From Planctomycetota bacterium (lineage in GTDB: Bacteria; Planctomycetota; UBA1135; GCA-002686595): a DNA stretch of 64,000 nt. The notes beneath the pieces are model-generated. The model was not told the origin of the DNA and did not search any database. It saw nothing but the letters and a program-made list of their open reading frames with translations. Positions 9,701 to 16,158 of this stretch are shown one piece after another. The position numbers and the translations under genes were made by a program. The stretch is from contig JACKHT010000001.1 in NCBI GenBank assembly GCA_020638855.1, positions 124,001 through 188,000 on the forward strand, given 5' to 3'. The first letter of the stretch is position 1, and the number at the start of each line of letters is the position of its first letter.

Positions 9701-10199
9701 CGTGGTCATGGCCACCCAGTTCGAATCGCTCTTGCAGCCTTTCATCATCTTGATTTCGGTCCCCCTGGCGGCGATTGGGGTGGTGTACGTGCTCGACGCG
9801 TTTTCGATCCCGCTTTCGGTGGTGGTGTTCGTGGGGTTGATCCTCTTGGCGGGCATCGTGGTCAACAACGCCATCGTGCTGGTGGACCGCATCAACCAGC
9901 GCCGCGGCGAGGGTTGGGAAACCCGTGAGGCAATCCTCGATGCAGGACGCGCGCGCTTGCGTCCCATCTTGATGACCACCACCACTACCGTGCTGGGCCT
10001 CTTGCCACTGACGGGCTGGCTGGCCGGACTCCCCATTCTGGGCCGTTTTGGTTCGGGAGAGGGCGCGGAAATGCGAGCTCCAATGGCCATCACGGTCATC
10101 ACCGGACTGAGCACTTCGACGCTGCTCACCCTGGTGGTCGTTCCCGTGCTCTACTTGTTGCTGGTTCGCCGGGCCCCCAAGGCCACGGAGGCTGCATGA
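6711..10199 (+). CDS. RND family efflux pump, inner-membrane subunit 1
   Basis: The 1162-residue proton-driven exporter has the usual first helix, a large periplasmic porter domain (opening with NYPGAAPEDVEERI), helices 2-6, a second periplasmic domain and helices 8-12. Helix 4 carries GMLVDNAIVVLES, keeping one of the two Asp residues of the AcrB proton relay; Asn replaces the second, as in many related pumps. Between helices 6 and 7 (about 8300-8660) there is an extra stretch with a strongly hydrophobic segment, absent from AcrB. ATG 6711 is chosen because the pump N terminus starts there; the open frame extends to 6579 inside the adaptor gene. ATGA overlap with the next pump points to a paired pump of the MdtBC kind. 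Confidence 0.9.
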   Translation: MPESNSPTAKPIGGILAAVPRRPVAVTMLFLAIAVFGIVSLGKLPQDLLPEISYPTLTVRTNYPGAAPEDVEERISERVQEALSTLNGLVRSSSISRAETSDVLLEFTWGTNMTFAVQEVRDRLDSVFLPDNAERPLILRYDPNLDPILRIGLRAPDGATDPRSPETLIRLRWLAEQRIKRQLETIKGVAAVQVHGGLQEEILIKVDPDRLAALGITPSLIGTRLAQENLNASAGQIREGSTDYLVRTLNEFKTVQEIAGLALEKRDNTTIRIQDVAQVERTFAEREVITRIKGSEAVEITIYREAGANIVDVAQRVREAVFGTEEQQKKGQSGAGNSQWANQRMLTHLAYTLSKEAKFELLSDQSVFIEAAVDDVRQAGTLGALFAVAVIWLFLRHLTATMIIALAIPISVIATFAPMLLTGVSLNIMSLGGLALGIGMLVDNAIVVLESITRCRDEGDDLERAAIRGTSEVAGAITASTLTTVAIFAPIVFVEGVAGQIFADQAVTVVSSLLVSLAVALLFIPMLAARPMLANAGSFERSFAWVGRSATIVREAPASAPLRLAKFVGSFLHERLGTGLRWSPIQTVPNLFTLLGRLLLVVLFLALRLVMLLALIPGLVVWLLGLVRRFTFDPLWNFLDWLYPRVLAGSLRAPWLVLGAVGLLGFGAYERVGNLGLELLPEIHQGEFTAFMTLEVGTPIGISQAIFGEIDEQVQALAGVQTTALTVGVEAETLTREIEGENTGRLTVRLATGAASEDAENRIEEQVRRIIEQTPAITKPPTFRRPTPFSLESPIAVEVRGHNLDTLAEVARDVEQRLNQLPGLTDVRSTLHPGHPEALLVFNRDKALAFGLDIGTMSSFIRDQVLGRVDTRFVEGEDRIAIRVRADQDRLATLEDVRALVINPTDANPIPLSAVAELSQVQGPAEVRRIGNNRAVLVTASATGFDLGGLTASIETALADMEVPDNVIVELGGQKRELDQSRRSLTMALLLAIFLVYVVMATQFESLLQPFIILISVPLAAIGVVYVLDAFSIPLSVVVFVGLILLAGIVVNNAIVLVDRINQRRGEGWETREAILDAGRARLRPILMTTTTTVLGLLPLTGWLAGLPILGRFGSGEGAEMRAPMAITVITGLSTSTLLTLVVVPVLYLLLVRRAPKATEAA

Positions 10200-13100
10200 C
10201 CCCTTCCGCCGAAACTCCCCGCCGCGACTTCTTCCGCAAGATCGTCGAGCGTCCGATCGGGACGCTTGTGATCCTGGTTTCGCTCACGGTGTTGGGCTTG
10301 ATCAGCTACTTCGGTTTGCCGATCCAGCTCCTGCCCAGTGGGATCGAGGGCAACCGATTTTCGGTTTGGGTCGATCACCCCGGTTCCTCGGCCAATGAAA
10401 ACGAGGACAAGGTTGCCCGGGTCCTGGAAGAGGAGTTCCGCACCCTACCCGACCTGGACACGATTTGGTCTCGCTCGGGCGAAGGCAGCGTCCGGGTTCG
10501 CGTGCAGTTCAAGAGCCAAGGCAACCTCGAGTTGGCCAAGGCCGAGTTGCGCGACCGGATCGAGCGCGCGCGGCCGCGGCTGCCCGAGACGGTCGAACGC
10601 ATCAACATCTGGTCGAATTCCGACGGGGAACCGCCGATCTTGGTCTTCATCTTGATGGTGGACCCCAACGAAGACGACCCGAGTTTCCTGATCGAGCAGG
10701 TCGTCCAACGTCGGCTGGAAGCGGTCGATGGGGTCAGCAAAACCGACATCTGGGGCATGCTGGATGACTCGATCCGCATTTTGCTCGACGAGGAAAAGGT
10801 CGCCGCCGCCCGAATGGACATCGGCGCCCTGATCCGGCGCCTGACCAACGACAACTTCTCGCGCCCCCTGGGTCAGATCAAAGTGGGCACCAAGGAGCTC
10901 TTGCTGCGCTCCGACATGCGCTTCGATGACCTGGACGAAGTGCGCAACTTCCCCATCGGCAACGGCCAAGTCCTGGGCGACGTGGCCGAAGTGATCCGCG
11001 CCAAGAGCGTGCGCGATTGGCTCTCGCGCGTCGACGGCAAACGCGCCTACTACGGCATGGTGCAACGCGAAAGCAACGCCAACGTGGTCAGCACCTGCCG
11101 TTCCATGCGCGACTTGCTCAAGGAATTCCAAACCGATCCGCAATTGGCGGGCCGGGTCCAGGTGGAGACGCTGTTCGACCAGGGCGAGATGATCGAGGCT
11201 TCGCTCACGCGCCTGCGGGAAACGGCGATTTGGGGCGGGGTCTTGGCGGCGATTGTGCTCTTGGCCTTCCTGCGTCGGCTTCGCACGACCCTATGCGTGG
11301 CCCTCTCGATCCCGATTTCGATTCTGCTGGCGCTCGTCTACGAGTACTTCTCGGGCGGTTCGTTCAACATTTTGACCATGACGGGTCTGACCCTGGCCTT
11401 GGGCATGTTGGTCGACAACTCGGTGGTGGTCATCGAGAACATCGCCAGGCTGCGGGCCCAGGGGGTTTCGCGGTTGGAGGCGGCTGCCACCGGGGCGCGC
11501 GACGTGGGCTTGGCCATCACCTTGGCCACCATCACGACCCTGGTGGTGTTTGTGCCGTTGGTGTTCACCATCGAAGACCCGATGATGCGGGCTTTCCTGG
11601 CGGCCATGACGCGCCCGTTGAGCTTGGCATTGCTCTTCAGCCTTGTGGTCGCGCTGTTCTTCCTGCCGGTTTTGGCCATGCTCGTCGACCACGAGCGGCC
11701 CCGTTGGATGCGGAAGCCAGTGGCGGTGCTGGGTTGGTTGGCGTCGATTCCTGCCCGCCTCTTGGCCTACGCATTGGGCGCCCTACGCTTCGTCGGTCGG
11801 CTGATCTTGGTGTGTTTGAACGCGACCACGTACGGCGTCGGTCGGGTCTTCAGCCCGCTGCGCTACGGGCTGGTGCTGGGATGGTTGGCGCTCTGCGTTT
11901 GGGGATGGTCCCGCAACAAGGCGACCTTTGAGTGGAATGACCAGCTGCGCGCCATGGGGCTTGCGACGCCCAAACCCGGGCCCACGTGGATCTGGTGGGT
12001 CGTCGGAGTCGGCGGTGGCTTGCTGCTTTTCTTTGGCCCCTCCGCCTGGCGCCGTCATGGTCACCGTTTGGCCCCCAGCGGCCCTTTGATTCCCAGCGGG
12101 CACTCGGTGTTGGAGTGGGTCCAGTCGGGCAACCATCGCTTGCTCGAGTGGACCATGGCGCACCGCTTGATGGCCGTGGTCCTGTCGGTCGTGTGCTTGG
12201 CGACCGTCGCGATCCCCATGTCGGGCATGAAGTTGGTTTCGTTTGGTCAAGACGAGGACCTGTCCGAACTATCGATTCGAGTCGAACTGGAGCCCAACTT
12301 CACCCTGGCCCAGGCCAGCCGGGAAGTCGAGCGCTACGAGGACTACTTTGCGGGTCGCAAGGCGGAGTTGGGCTTCCGCCACGTATCGGCCCGGTTCCGG
12401 GCGACCCAGGGCGAGGTCGGCTTGCACTTTGAAGCGGGCAGCAAGACGCGCGACCAGATCGAAGCCCTGCGCCTGCAGCTGCAGCGCGAGATGCCGCGCT
12501 ATGCCGGGCACGCGCTGTACTTTGGCGGGGAGCAAGAAATGGGCGACGCCAACAACCAGCAAGTCCAATTCGAATTGCGCGGCTCCAATTCGGAAGAGCT
12601 CGAACGCTTGGGTGCCCAAGCGGTGGCTATTCTCAAGGGGGTGTCCGGCCTCACCGACGTGGAGTCCCCGCTCGAGCAGAGTCCCGAGCAAGTTCGTTTG
12701 ATCCTGGATCGCGAAGCGGGTTTCGACTTCGGGGTCACGTCGCAGTCCACCCTGAGCAACGTCTCATGGGCCCTGCGCGGTGCCGCGCTGGCACGCTTCC
12801 AGGAAGAGGGCCGCGAGACGCCGATGTACATCGAGTACGACCAGGAGAAACTGGCGGGACTCGACACCCTGCGCAACTTGAACATCTGGACGGGTACGGG
12901 CCCCGTGGCTTTGGCCAGCTACGGCGAGGTCGAATTCCGACCGGGGAATCGAGAAATCTGGCGCTGGAACGGCCAGACCACCTTTTCGATCAACGCCCGC
13001 TTGACCGATCCGAACCGCAAAGTAGAGGTCCAGCAAGCGGGCTACGATGCGCTGGAGTCGCTCGAATTGCCGCGGGGCTACTCGCTGGGGCGCGATACGA

Positions 13101-13735
13101 GCGCCTTTGCGAAGCGCGACCAAGAGATGGGGCAAATGAAGTACGCGCTCTACCTCAGTCTGGCGCTGATCTTGATCGTGATGGGCATCCTGTTCGAATC
13201 GCTGCTCTTGCCCTTTGCCATCATGACGACGATTCCATTTGCCGTTTTGGGTGCCCTTTGGACCCTGTACTTCCTGCATCCTTCGATGGATTCGATGGGT
13301 TGGATTGGGTTCATCCTGTTGGTTGGCGTGGTGGTCAACAACGGCATCGTTTTGCTCGACAAGATCCACCGTCTGCACACCGAAGACGGCTTGACTCGTC
13401 TGGATGCCATCTTGGAAGGCACTCGCGCCCGAGTTCGCCCGATCCTGATGACCGCCATGACCACCGTGTTCGGCCTGCTGCCCATCACGCTTTCCCCCTA
13501 CGACGGCAAGGGCATCGACTATCGGGCACTGGCCACGTGCGTGGCCGGGGGTCTGGCGATTTCGACCTTCTTCACGCTTTGGGTGGTGCCGCTCGCCTAT
13601 TCGCTCATGGATGACCTGAGCAAGGCCTGCCGTCGCACCTTCGCCCAAGCCATGGGGCGCACGTCGCCCCCTGCAACCATGCCCTCCAGCCCCGGCGCCG
13701 TCACGGCCAAGCCGGTGCCCATGCAGCCCGAGTAG
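10196..13735 (+). CDS. RND family efflux pump, inner-membrane subunit 2
   Basis: This second RND subunit has 1179 residues and the same overall design as its neighbour. It starts at an ATGA overlap with the upstream pump. Helix 4 contains GMLVDNSVVVIENI. A long non-canonical insert lies between helices 6 and 7 (about 11690-12170), with several additional hydrophobic stretches and a Trp/Gly-rich segment (WIWWVVGVGGGLLLFF). The C-terminal half keeps the expected GILFESLLLPF and VGVVVNNGIVLLDKI motifs. The C-terminal tail is Pro/Ser-rich. It is likely to assemble with subunit 1 and the shared adaptor as a hetero-oligomeric pump. The selenoprotein gene starts 45 nt downstream. Confidence 0.9.
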   Translation: MTPSAETPRRDFFRKIVERPIGTLVILVSLTVLGLISYFGLPIQLLPSGIEGNRFSVWVDHPGSSANENEDKVARVLEEEFRTLPDLDTIWSRSGEGSVRVRVQFKSQGNLELAKAELRDRIERARPRLPETVERINIWSNSDGEPPILVFILMVDPNEDDPSFLIEQVVQRRLEAVDGVSKTDIWGMLDDSIRILLDEEKVAAARMDIGALIRRLTNDNFSRPLGQIKVGTKELLLRSDMRFDDLDEVRNFPIGNGQVLGDVAEVIRAKSVRDWLSRVDGKRAYYGMVQRESNANVVSTCRSMRDLLKEFQTDPQLAGRVQVETLFDQGEMIEASLTRLRETAIWGGVLAAIVLLAFLRRLRTTLCVALSIPISILLALVYEYFSGGSFNILTMTGLTLALGMLVDNSVVVIENIARLRAQGVSRLEAAATGARDVGLAITLATITTLVVFVPLVFTIEDPMMRAFLAAMTRPLSLALLFSLVVALFFLPVLAMLVDHERPRWMRKPVAVLGWLASIPARLLAYALGALRFVGRLILVCLNATTYGVGRVFSPLRYGLVLGWLALCVWGWSRNKATFEWNDQLRAMGLATPKPGPTWIWWVVGVGGGLLLFFGPSAWRRHGHRLAPSGPLIPSGHSVLEWVQSGNHRLLEWTMAHRLMAVVLSVVCLATVAIPMSGMKLVSFGQDEDLSELSIRVELEPNFTLAQASREVERYEDYFAGRKAELGFRHVSARFRATQGEVGLHFEAGSKTRDQIEALRLQLQREMPRYAGHALYFGGEQEMGDANNQQVQFELRGSNSEELERLGAQAVAILKGVSGLTDVESPLEQSPEQVRLILDREAGFDFGVTSQSTLSNVSWALRGAALARFQEEGRETPMYIEYDQEKLAGLDTLRNLNIWTGTGPVALASYGEVEFRPGNREIWRWNGQTTFSINARLTDPNRKVEVQQAGYDALESLELPRGYSLGRDTSAFAKRDQEMGQMKYALYLSLALILIVMGILFESLLLPFAIMTTIPFAVLGALWTLYFLHPSMDSMGWIGFILLVGVVVNNGIVLLDKIHRLHTEDGLTRLDAILEGTRARVRPILMTAMTTVFGLLPITLSPYDGKGIDYRALATCVAGGLAISTFFTLWVVPLAYSLMDDLSKACRRTFAQAMGRTSPPATMPSSPGAVTAKPVPMQPE

Positions 13736-13768
13736 CTTCTTTCGCAAACCGGGTCGGGCACGCTTTGC

Positions 13769-13774
13769 TAGGAT
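13769..13774 (+). promoter_or_regulatory. -10-like hexamer directly upstream of the SelW-like gene
   Basis: TAGGAT (4/6 to TATAAT) ends 6 nt before the ATG at 13781, so a transcript from it would be leaderless. No convincing -35 is visible. The gene could also be read through from the RND operon. Confidence 0.35.
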
Positions 13775-13780
13775 GGATCC

Positions 13781-14008
13781 ATGCACATCACGATCGAATA
13801 CTGCACGGCTTGAAACTACCTGCCCAAGGCCTCCAGTTTGGAGGCCGCGATTCGGAAGCAGTTCCCCGAAGCCCAAGTCGAACTGATCCGAGGGAGCGGC
13901 GGGACTTTTGTGGTCCATCGGGACGGGGTCAAAATCTGGGACAAGAATGCTGATCAAAGCGGCTTTCCGGACGAGTCCAAGCTGGTGGCTGGGCTTGCCA
14001 AGGCATAG
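13781..14008 (+). CDS. selW: SelW/Rdx-family selenoprotein (in-frame UGA = selenocysteine)
   Basis: Reading through the UGA at 13811-13813 gives a 75-residue protein that matches the small Rdx thioredoxin-like family (SelW/SelT/SelH). It has an N-terminal strand MHITIEYC, a redox motif Cys8-Thr-Ala-Sec11, the downstream NYLPKASSLEAAI helix, a central QFPEAQVEL strand, GSGGTFVV, and a GFPDES near the end. In the family, CxxC or CxxU forms the redox centre. UGA falls exactly at the second redox position, and the frame continues without stops to TAG at 14006. A 7-bp hairpin with an AGUUU loop lies 14 nt past the UGA, as expected of a bacterial SECIS. UGA is a normal stop in neighbouring genes (ribH, nusB, the first RND pump), so this is local recoding. 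Conventional ORF calling misses the gene. It is probably a cytosolic thiol oxidoreductase. Confidence 0.85.
13828..13846 (+). promoter_or_regulatory. bacterial SECIS-like hairpin in selW
   Basis: GGCCTCC (13828-13834) pairs perfectly with GGAGGCC (13840-13846) around the 5-nt loop AGTTT. The loop begins 22 nt after the UGA and has G at its second position. Both features match the known loose rule for bacterial SECIS elements: a stem-loop just inside the coding region, 16-37 nt from UGA, with G in the first two loop bases. Confidence 0.8.
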
Positions 14009-14025
14009 CCCCTCACGCGCCCCCA

Positions 14026-14089
14026 CCCCGCTTCACTAGGCGGCCCCAAGCGGGGTCGCGGGTCGTAGGTCCGGTCCGGGGACCGACCT
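14026..14089 (+). terminator. two hairpins after the SelW-like gene
   Basis: A perfect 8-bp stem (14026-14033 with 14048-14055) is followed by a second stem of about 10 bp with one bulged C (14067-14077 with 14080-14089). They lie 18 and 59 nt after the stop codon and probably end the RND/selW transcript. Confidence 0.55.
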
Positions 14090-14206
14090 GGGACTTCCCA
14101 AAAATGCCCTGCCCTCGGGGCGGCTTTGGAACTACACTCTCCGCCCCGCGAATCCCGCCACCGACTCGGCGGCCGCGCTTCTCGTTCCTTTCCCTTCCTG
14201 AGTGCC

Positions 14207-14713
14207 ATGGCCCAGCCCTCTCACCGGCCCACGAGCAGTCCGCCCCCCCAACCGGGAGTGCGCGTCGCATGCGTGGTTTCCACCTACCACGAGGAACTCA
14301 CCGGAGCCATGGCGGCCGCTGCCAAAGCCGAGCTCCTTGCAGGCGGGATGCAGGAAGCCGATTGGCATCCAATCCCCTCCCCTGGGGCTTTTGAGTTGCC
14401 CCTGATCGCCCGGCGCTTGGCCCGCCGCAACGACATCGATGCGGTGCTTTGCTTTGGCCTCGTGCTGACCGGCGAGACCAACCACGACCACTGGGTCAGC
14501 CAAGCCGCAACCGAGGGCATCCTGCGCGCTAGCTTGGAAACCGACAAGCCCATCCTCTTCGGGGTCCTGACCTGCCAAACCCTGGCCCAGGCCCGATCCC
14601 GCGCCTTGCCCCCCGAAGCGGGCGGCAAACAAAACAAAGGTCGCGAAGTAGCTCGAGCAGCGCTTTGGACTTTGGCCGCTTTGAAATCCGCCTCTTCTCC
14701 TACGCTCGGATGA
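14207..14713 (+). CDS. ribH: 6,7-dimethyl-8-ribityllumazine synthase
   Basis: RibH makes the riboflavin precursor lumazine from a ribityl-pyrimidine and a butanone phosphate. The 168 residues show the family pattern: VRVACVVSTYHEELT at the start, a PGAFELPLIARRL substrate-binding segment, then CFGLVLTGETNHDHW with the catalytic-region His, and FGVLTCQTLAQA near the end. ATG 14207 is chosen because the family N terminus starts there; the frame is open further upstream. The first 15 or so residues are a Pro/Ser-rich extension. No FMN riboswitch consensus was found in the 198-nt upstream gap. The stop overlaps the nusB start (ATGA); ribH-nusB is a common bacterial pair. Confidence 0.9.
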   Translation: MAQPSHRPTSSPPPQPGVRVACVVSTYHEELTGAMAAAAKAELLAGGMQEADWHPIPSPGAFELPLIARRLARRNDIDAVLCFGLVLTGETNHDHWVSQAATEGILRASLETDKPILFGVLTCQTLAQARSRALPPEAGGKQNKGREVARAALWTLAALKSASSPTLG

Positions 14714-15222
14714 TGCCTACTACCCCGCCCATGTCCCTCCCTTCCCGACAAAGCCTTCCGATCAAGAAGCGCACCCGCGCGCGGGAACTGTGCCTGCAGT
14801 TCCTGTACCAGGTGGATTTGGTGGGAGACGATCTCCTAGAAGATCTGAGTTCCTTCCTGCGCAACGAGGAGCCGGACAAGGACACCCGCGCCTACGCGGA
14901 GGAGATGATCCTCACCACATGCAAGCATCGGACCGAAATCGATGAGCGCATCCAACGGGTCGCCCAGAACTGGCAAATCCATCGCATGGCGGTGATCGAT
15001 CGCAACGTCTTGCGTCTGGCCACCTACGAATTGGTGTTCCGTTCGGACATCCCGCCCAAGGTGGCCATCAACGAAGCCATCGAGCTCGGCAAGCGCTTCT
15101 CGACCTCCAACTCGGGCGCCTTCATCAACGGCATCCTGGACAAGATCAAATCTGGGTTGGCTGCGGAAACCGCTTCCACCCAAGGGGACCCTCAAGGGGA
15201 TACAACCGATGGGCCTGCTTGA
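14710..15222 (+). CDS. nusB: transcription antitermination factor NusB
   Basis: NusB binds boxA RNA with NusE/S10 and supports antitermination on rRNA operons. The 170 residues contain the helical NusB core: ARELCLQFLYQVDL, a middle RVAQNWQIHRMAVIDRNVLR stretch and the C-terminal VAINEAIELGKRFS and GAFINGILDKI motifs, all typical. ATG 14710 overlaps the ribH stop in an ATGA; a second ATG follows immediately at 14713. The Pro-rich first 20 residues and the Thr/Gly/Asp-rich tail lie outside the domain. The end overlaps ftsY by 14 nt. Confidence 0.93.
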   Translation: MMPTTPPMSLPSRQSLPIKKRTRARELCLQFLYQVDLVGDDLLEDLSSFLRNEEPDKDTRAYAEEMILTTCKHRTEIDERIQRVAQNWQIHRMAVIDRNVLRLATYELVFRSDIPPKVAINEAIELGKRFSTSNSGAFINGILDKIKSGLAAETASTQGDPQGDTTDGPA

Positions 15223-16144
15223 CCGACTCAAGTCCCGGCTGGGCAAGACCCGCGCCGCCATTTCCGATGGGCTCTCGGGTCTCTTCCGAGGGGGTCGTCC
15301 GATCGATCAAGCCCTGCTCGACGAGCTGGAAGAACTGCTCTACACCTCGGACTTGGGGCCGATGGCTGGGCAACTCACCGCCGAACTGGCCCGCTTGCAC
15401 AAACGCGGGGAGCTCAAGGGCGAAGAAGACGTGCGGGCTTGCCTGCGCACCACTCTGCTCGAGCAACTGAACCCCGGCCAACCCGAGAGCGATCTCTACC
15501 GGGCCAAGCCGCTGGTGATTCTGGTCGTGGGCGTCAATGGCTCGGGCAAGACTACGTCGATCGCCAAGCTGGCCCACCGCTTCCAAACGCAAGGCAAGCG
15601 CGTGCTGTTGGGCGCCGCCGATACCTTCCGCGCGGCGGCCGCCGACCAGCTCGAGATCTGGGCGCAACGCAACGGAGCCGAGATCGTGCGCCAAAAGCAC
15701 GATGGTGCCGACCCGGCAGCCGTGGCCTACGACTCGGTCATGGCCGCCCAGGCCCGGGGGGTGGACGTCCTTTTGATCGACACGGCCGGCCGGTTGCACA
15801 CCCAACACAACTTGATGGAGGAGCTCGCCAAGGTCCGACGGGTGATCCAAAAGCAAATCCCCGAGGCACCCCACGAAACGTGGCTGGTGCTCGATGGAAC
15901 CAACGGCCAAAACGCCGTGCAGCAAGCGCGCTACTTCACCGAAGCGGTCGAAGTGACCGGCCTGATCGTGGCCAAGCTCGATGGGACTGCGCGCGGTGGC
16001 GCGGTGTTTGCCATCCAAGGCGCCCTGGGCTTGCCCGTCAAGTACGTGGGTACCGGGGAAACCCTGAGCGACCTGGAGGTCTTTGATCCCGAGGTCTTTG
16101 TGGACGCGATCGTGAGCAAGGCCGTGGGCAACGCCCACGCGTAG
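15209..16144 (+). CDS. ftsY: signal recognition particle receptor FtsY
   Basis: This GTPase docks SRP-ribosome complexes at the inner membrane. The 311 residues have a short N domain and an NG-type GTPase domain: G1 VGVNGSGKTTSIAKLA, the insertion-box motif AADTFRAAAADQL, DTAGRL (G3), and AKLDGTARGG (G4/G5 region). There is no long acidic A domain, so it is the short form. ATG 15209 lies inside the nusB 3' end (14-nt overlap), which implies translational coupling. The O-antigen-ligase-like gene starts 15 nt after its stop. Confidence 0.95.
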   Translation: MGLLDRLKSRLGKTRAAISDGLSGLFRGGRPIDQALLDELEELLYTSDLGPMAGQLTAELARLHKRGELKGEEDVRACLRTTLLEQLNPGQPESDLYRAKPLVILVVGVNGSGKTTSIAKLAHRFQTQGKRVLLGAADTFRAAAADQLEIWAQRNGAEIVRQKHDGADPAAVAYDSVMAAQARGVDVLLIDTAGRLHTQHNLMEELAKVRRVIQKQIPEAPHETWLVLDGTNGQNAVQQARYFTEAVEVTGLIVAKLDGTARGGAVFAIQGALGLPVKYVGTGETLSDLEVFDPEVFVDAIVSKAVGNAHA

Positions 16145-16158
16145 TCCGCAAGCGCTCC

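Noticed and set aside
13765..13953. Frame of 62 codons overlapping selW in another phase
   Set aside because: No motif, no SD, and the Rdx frame read through UGA explains the region far better.
14009..14206. FMN riboswitch upstream of ribH
   Set aside because: The conserved RFN sequence blocks are absent; the gap holds two terminator hairpins and a TACACT box only.
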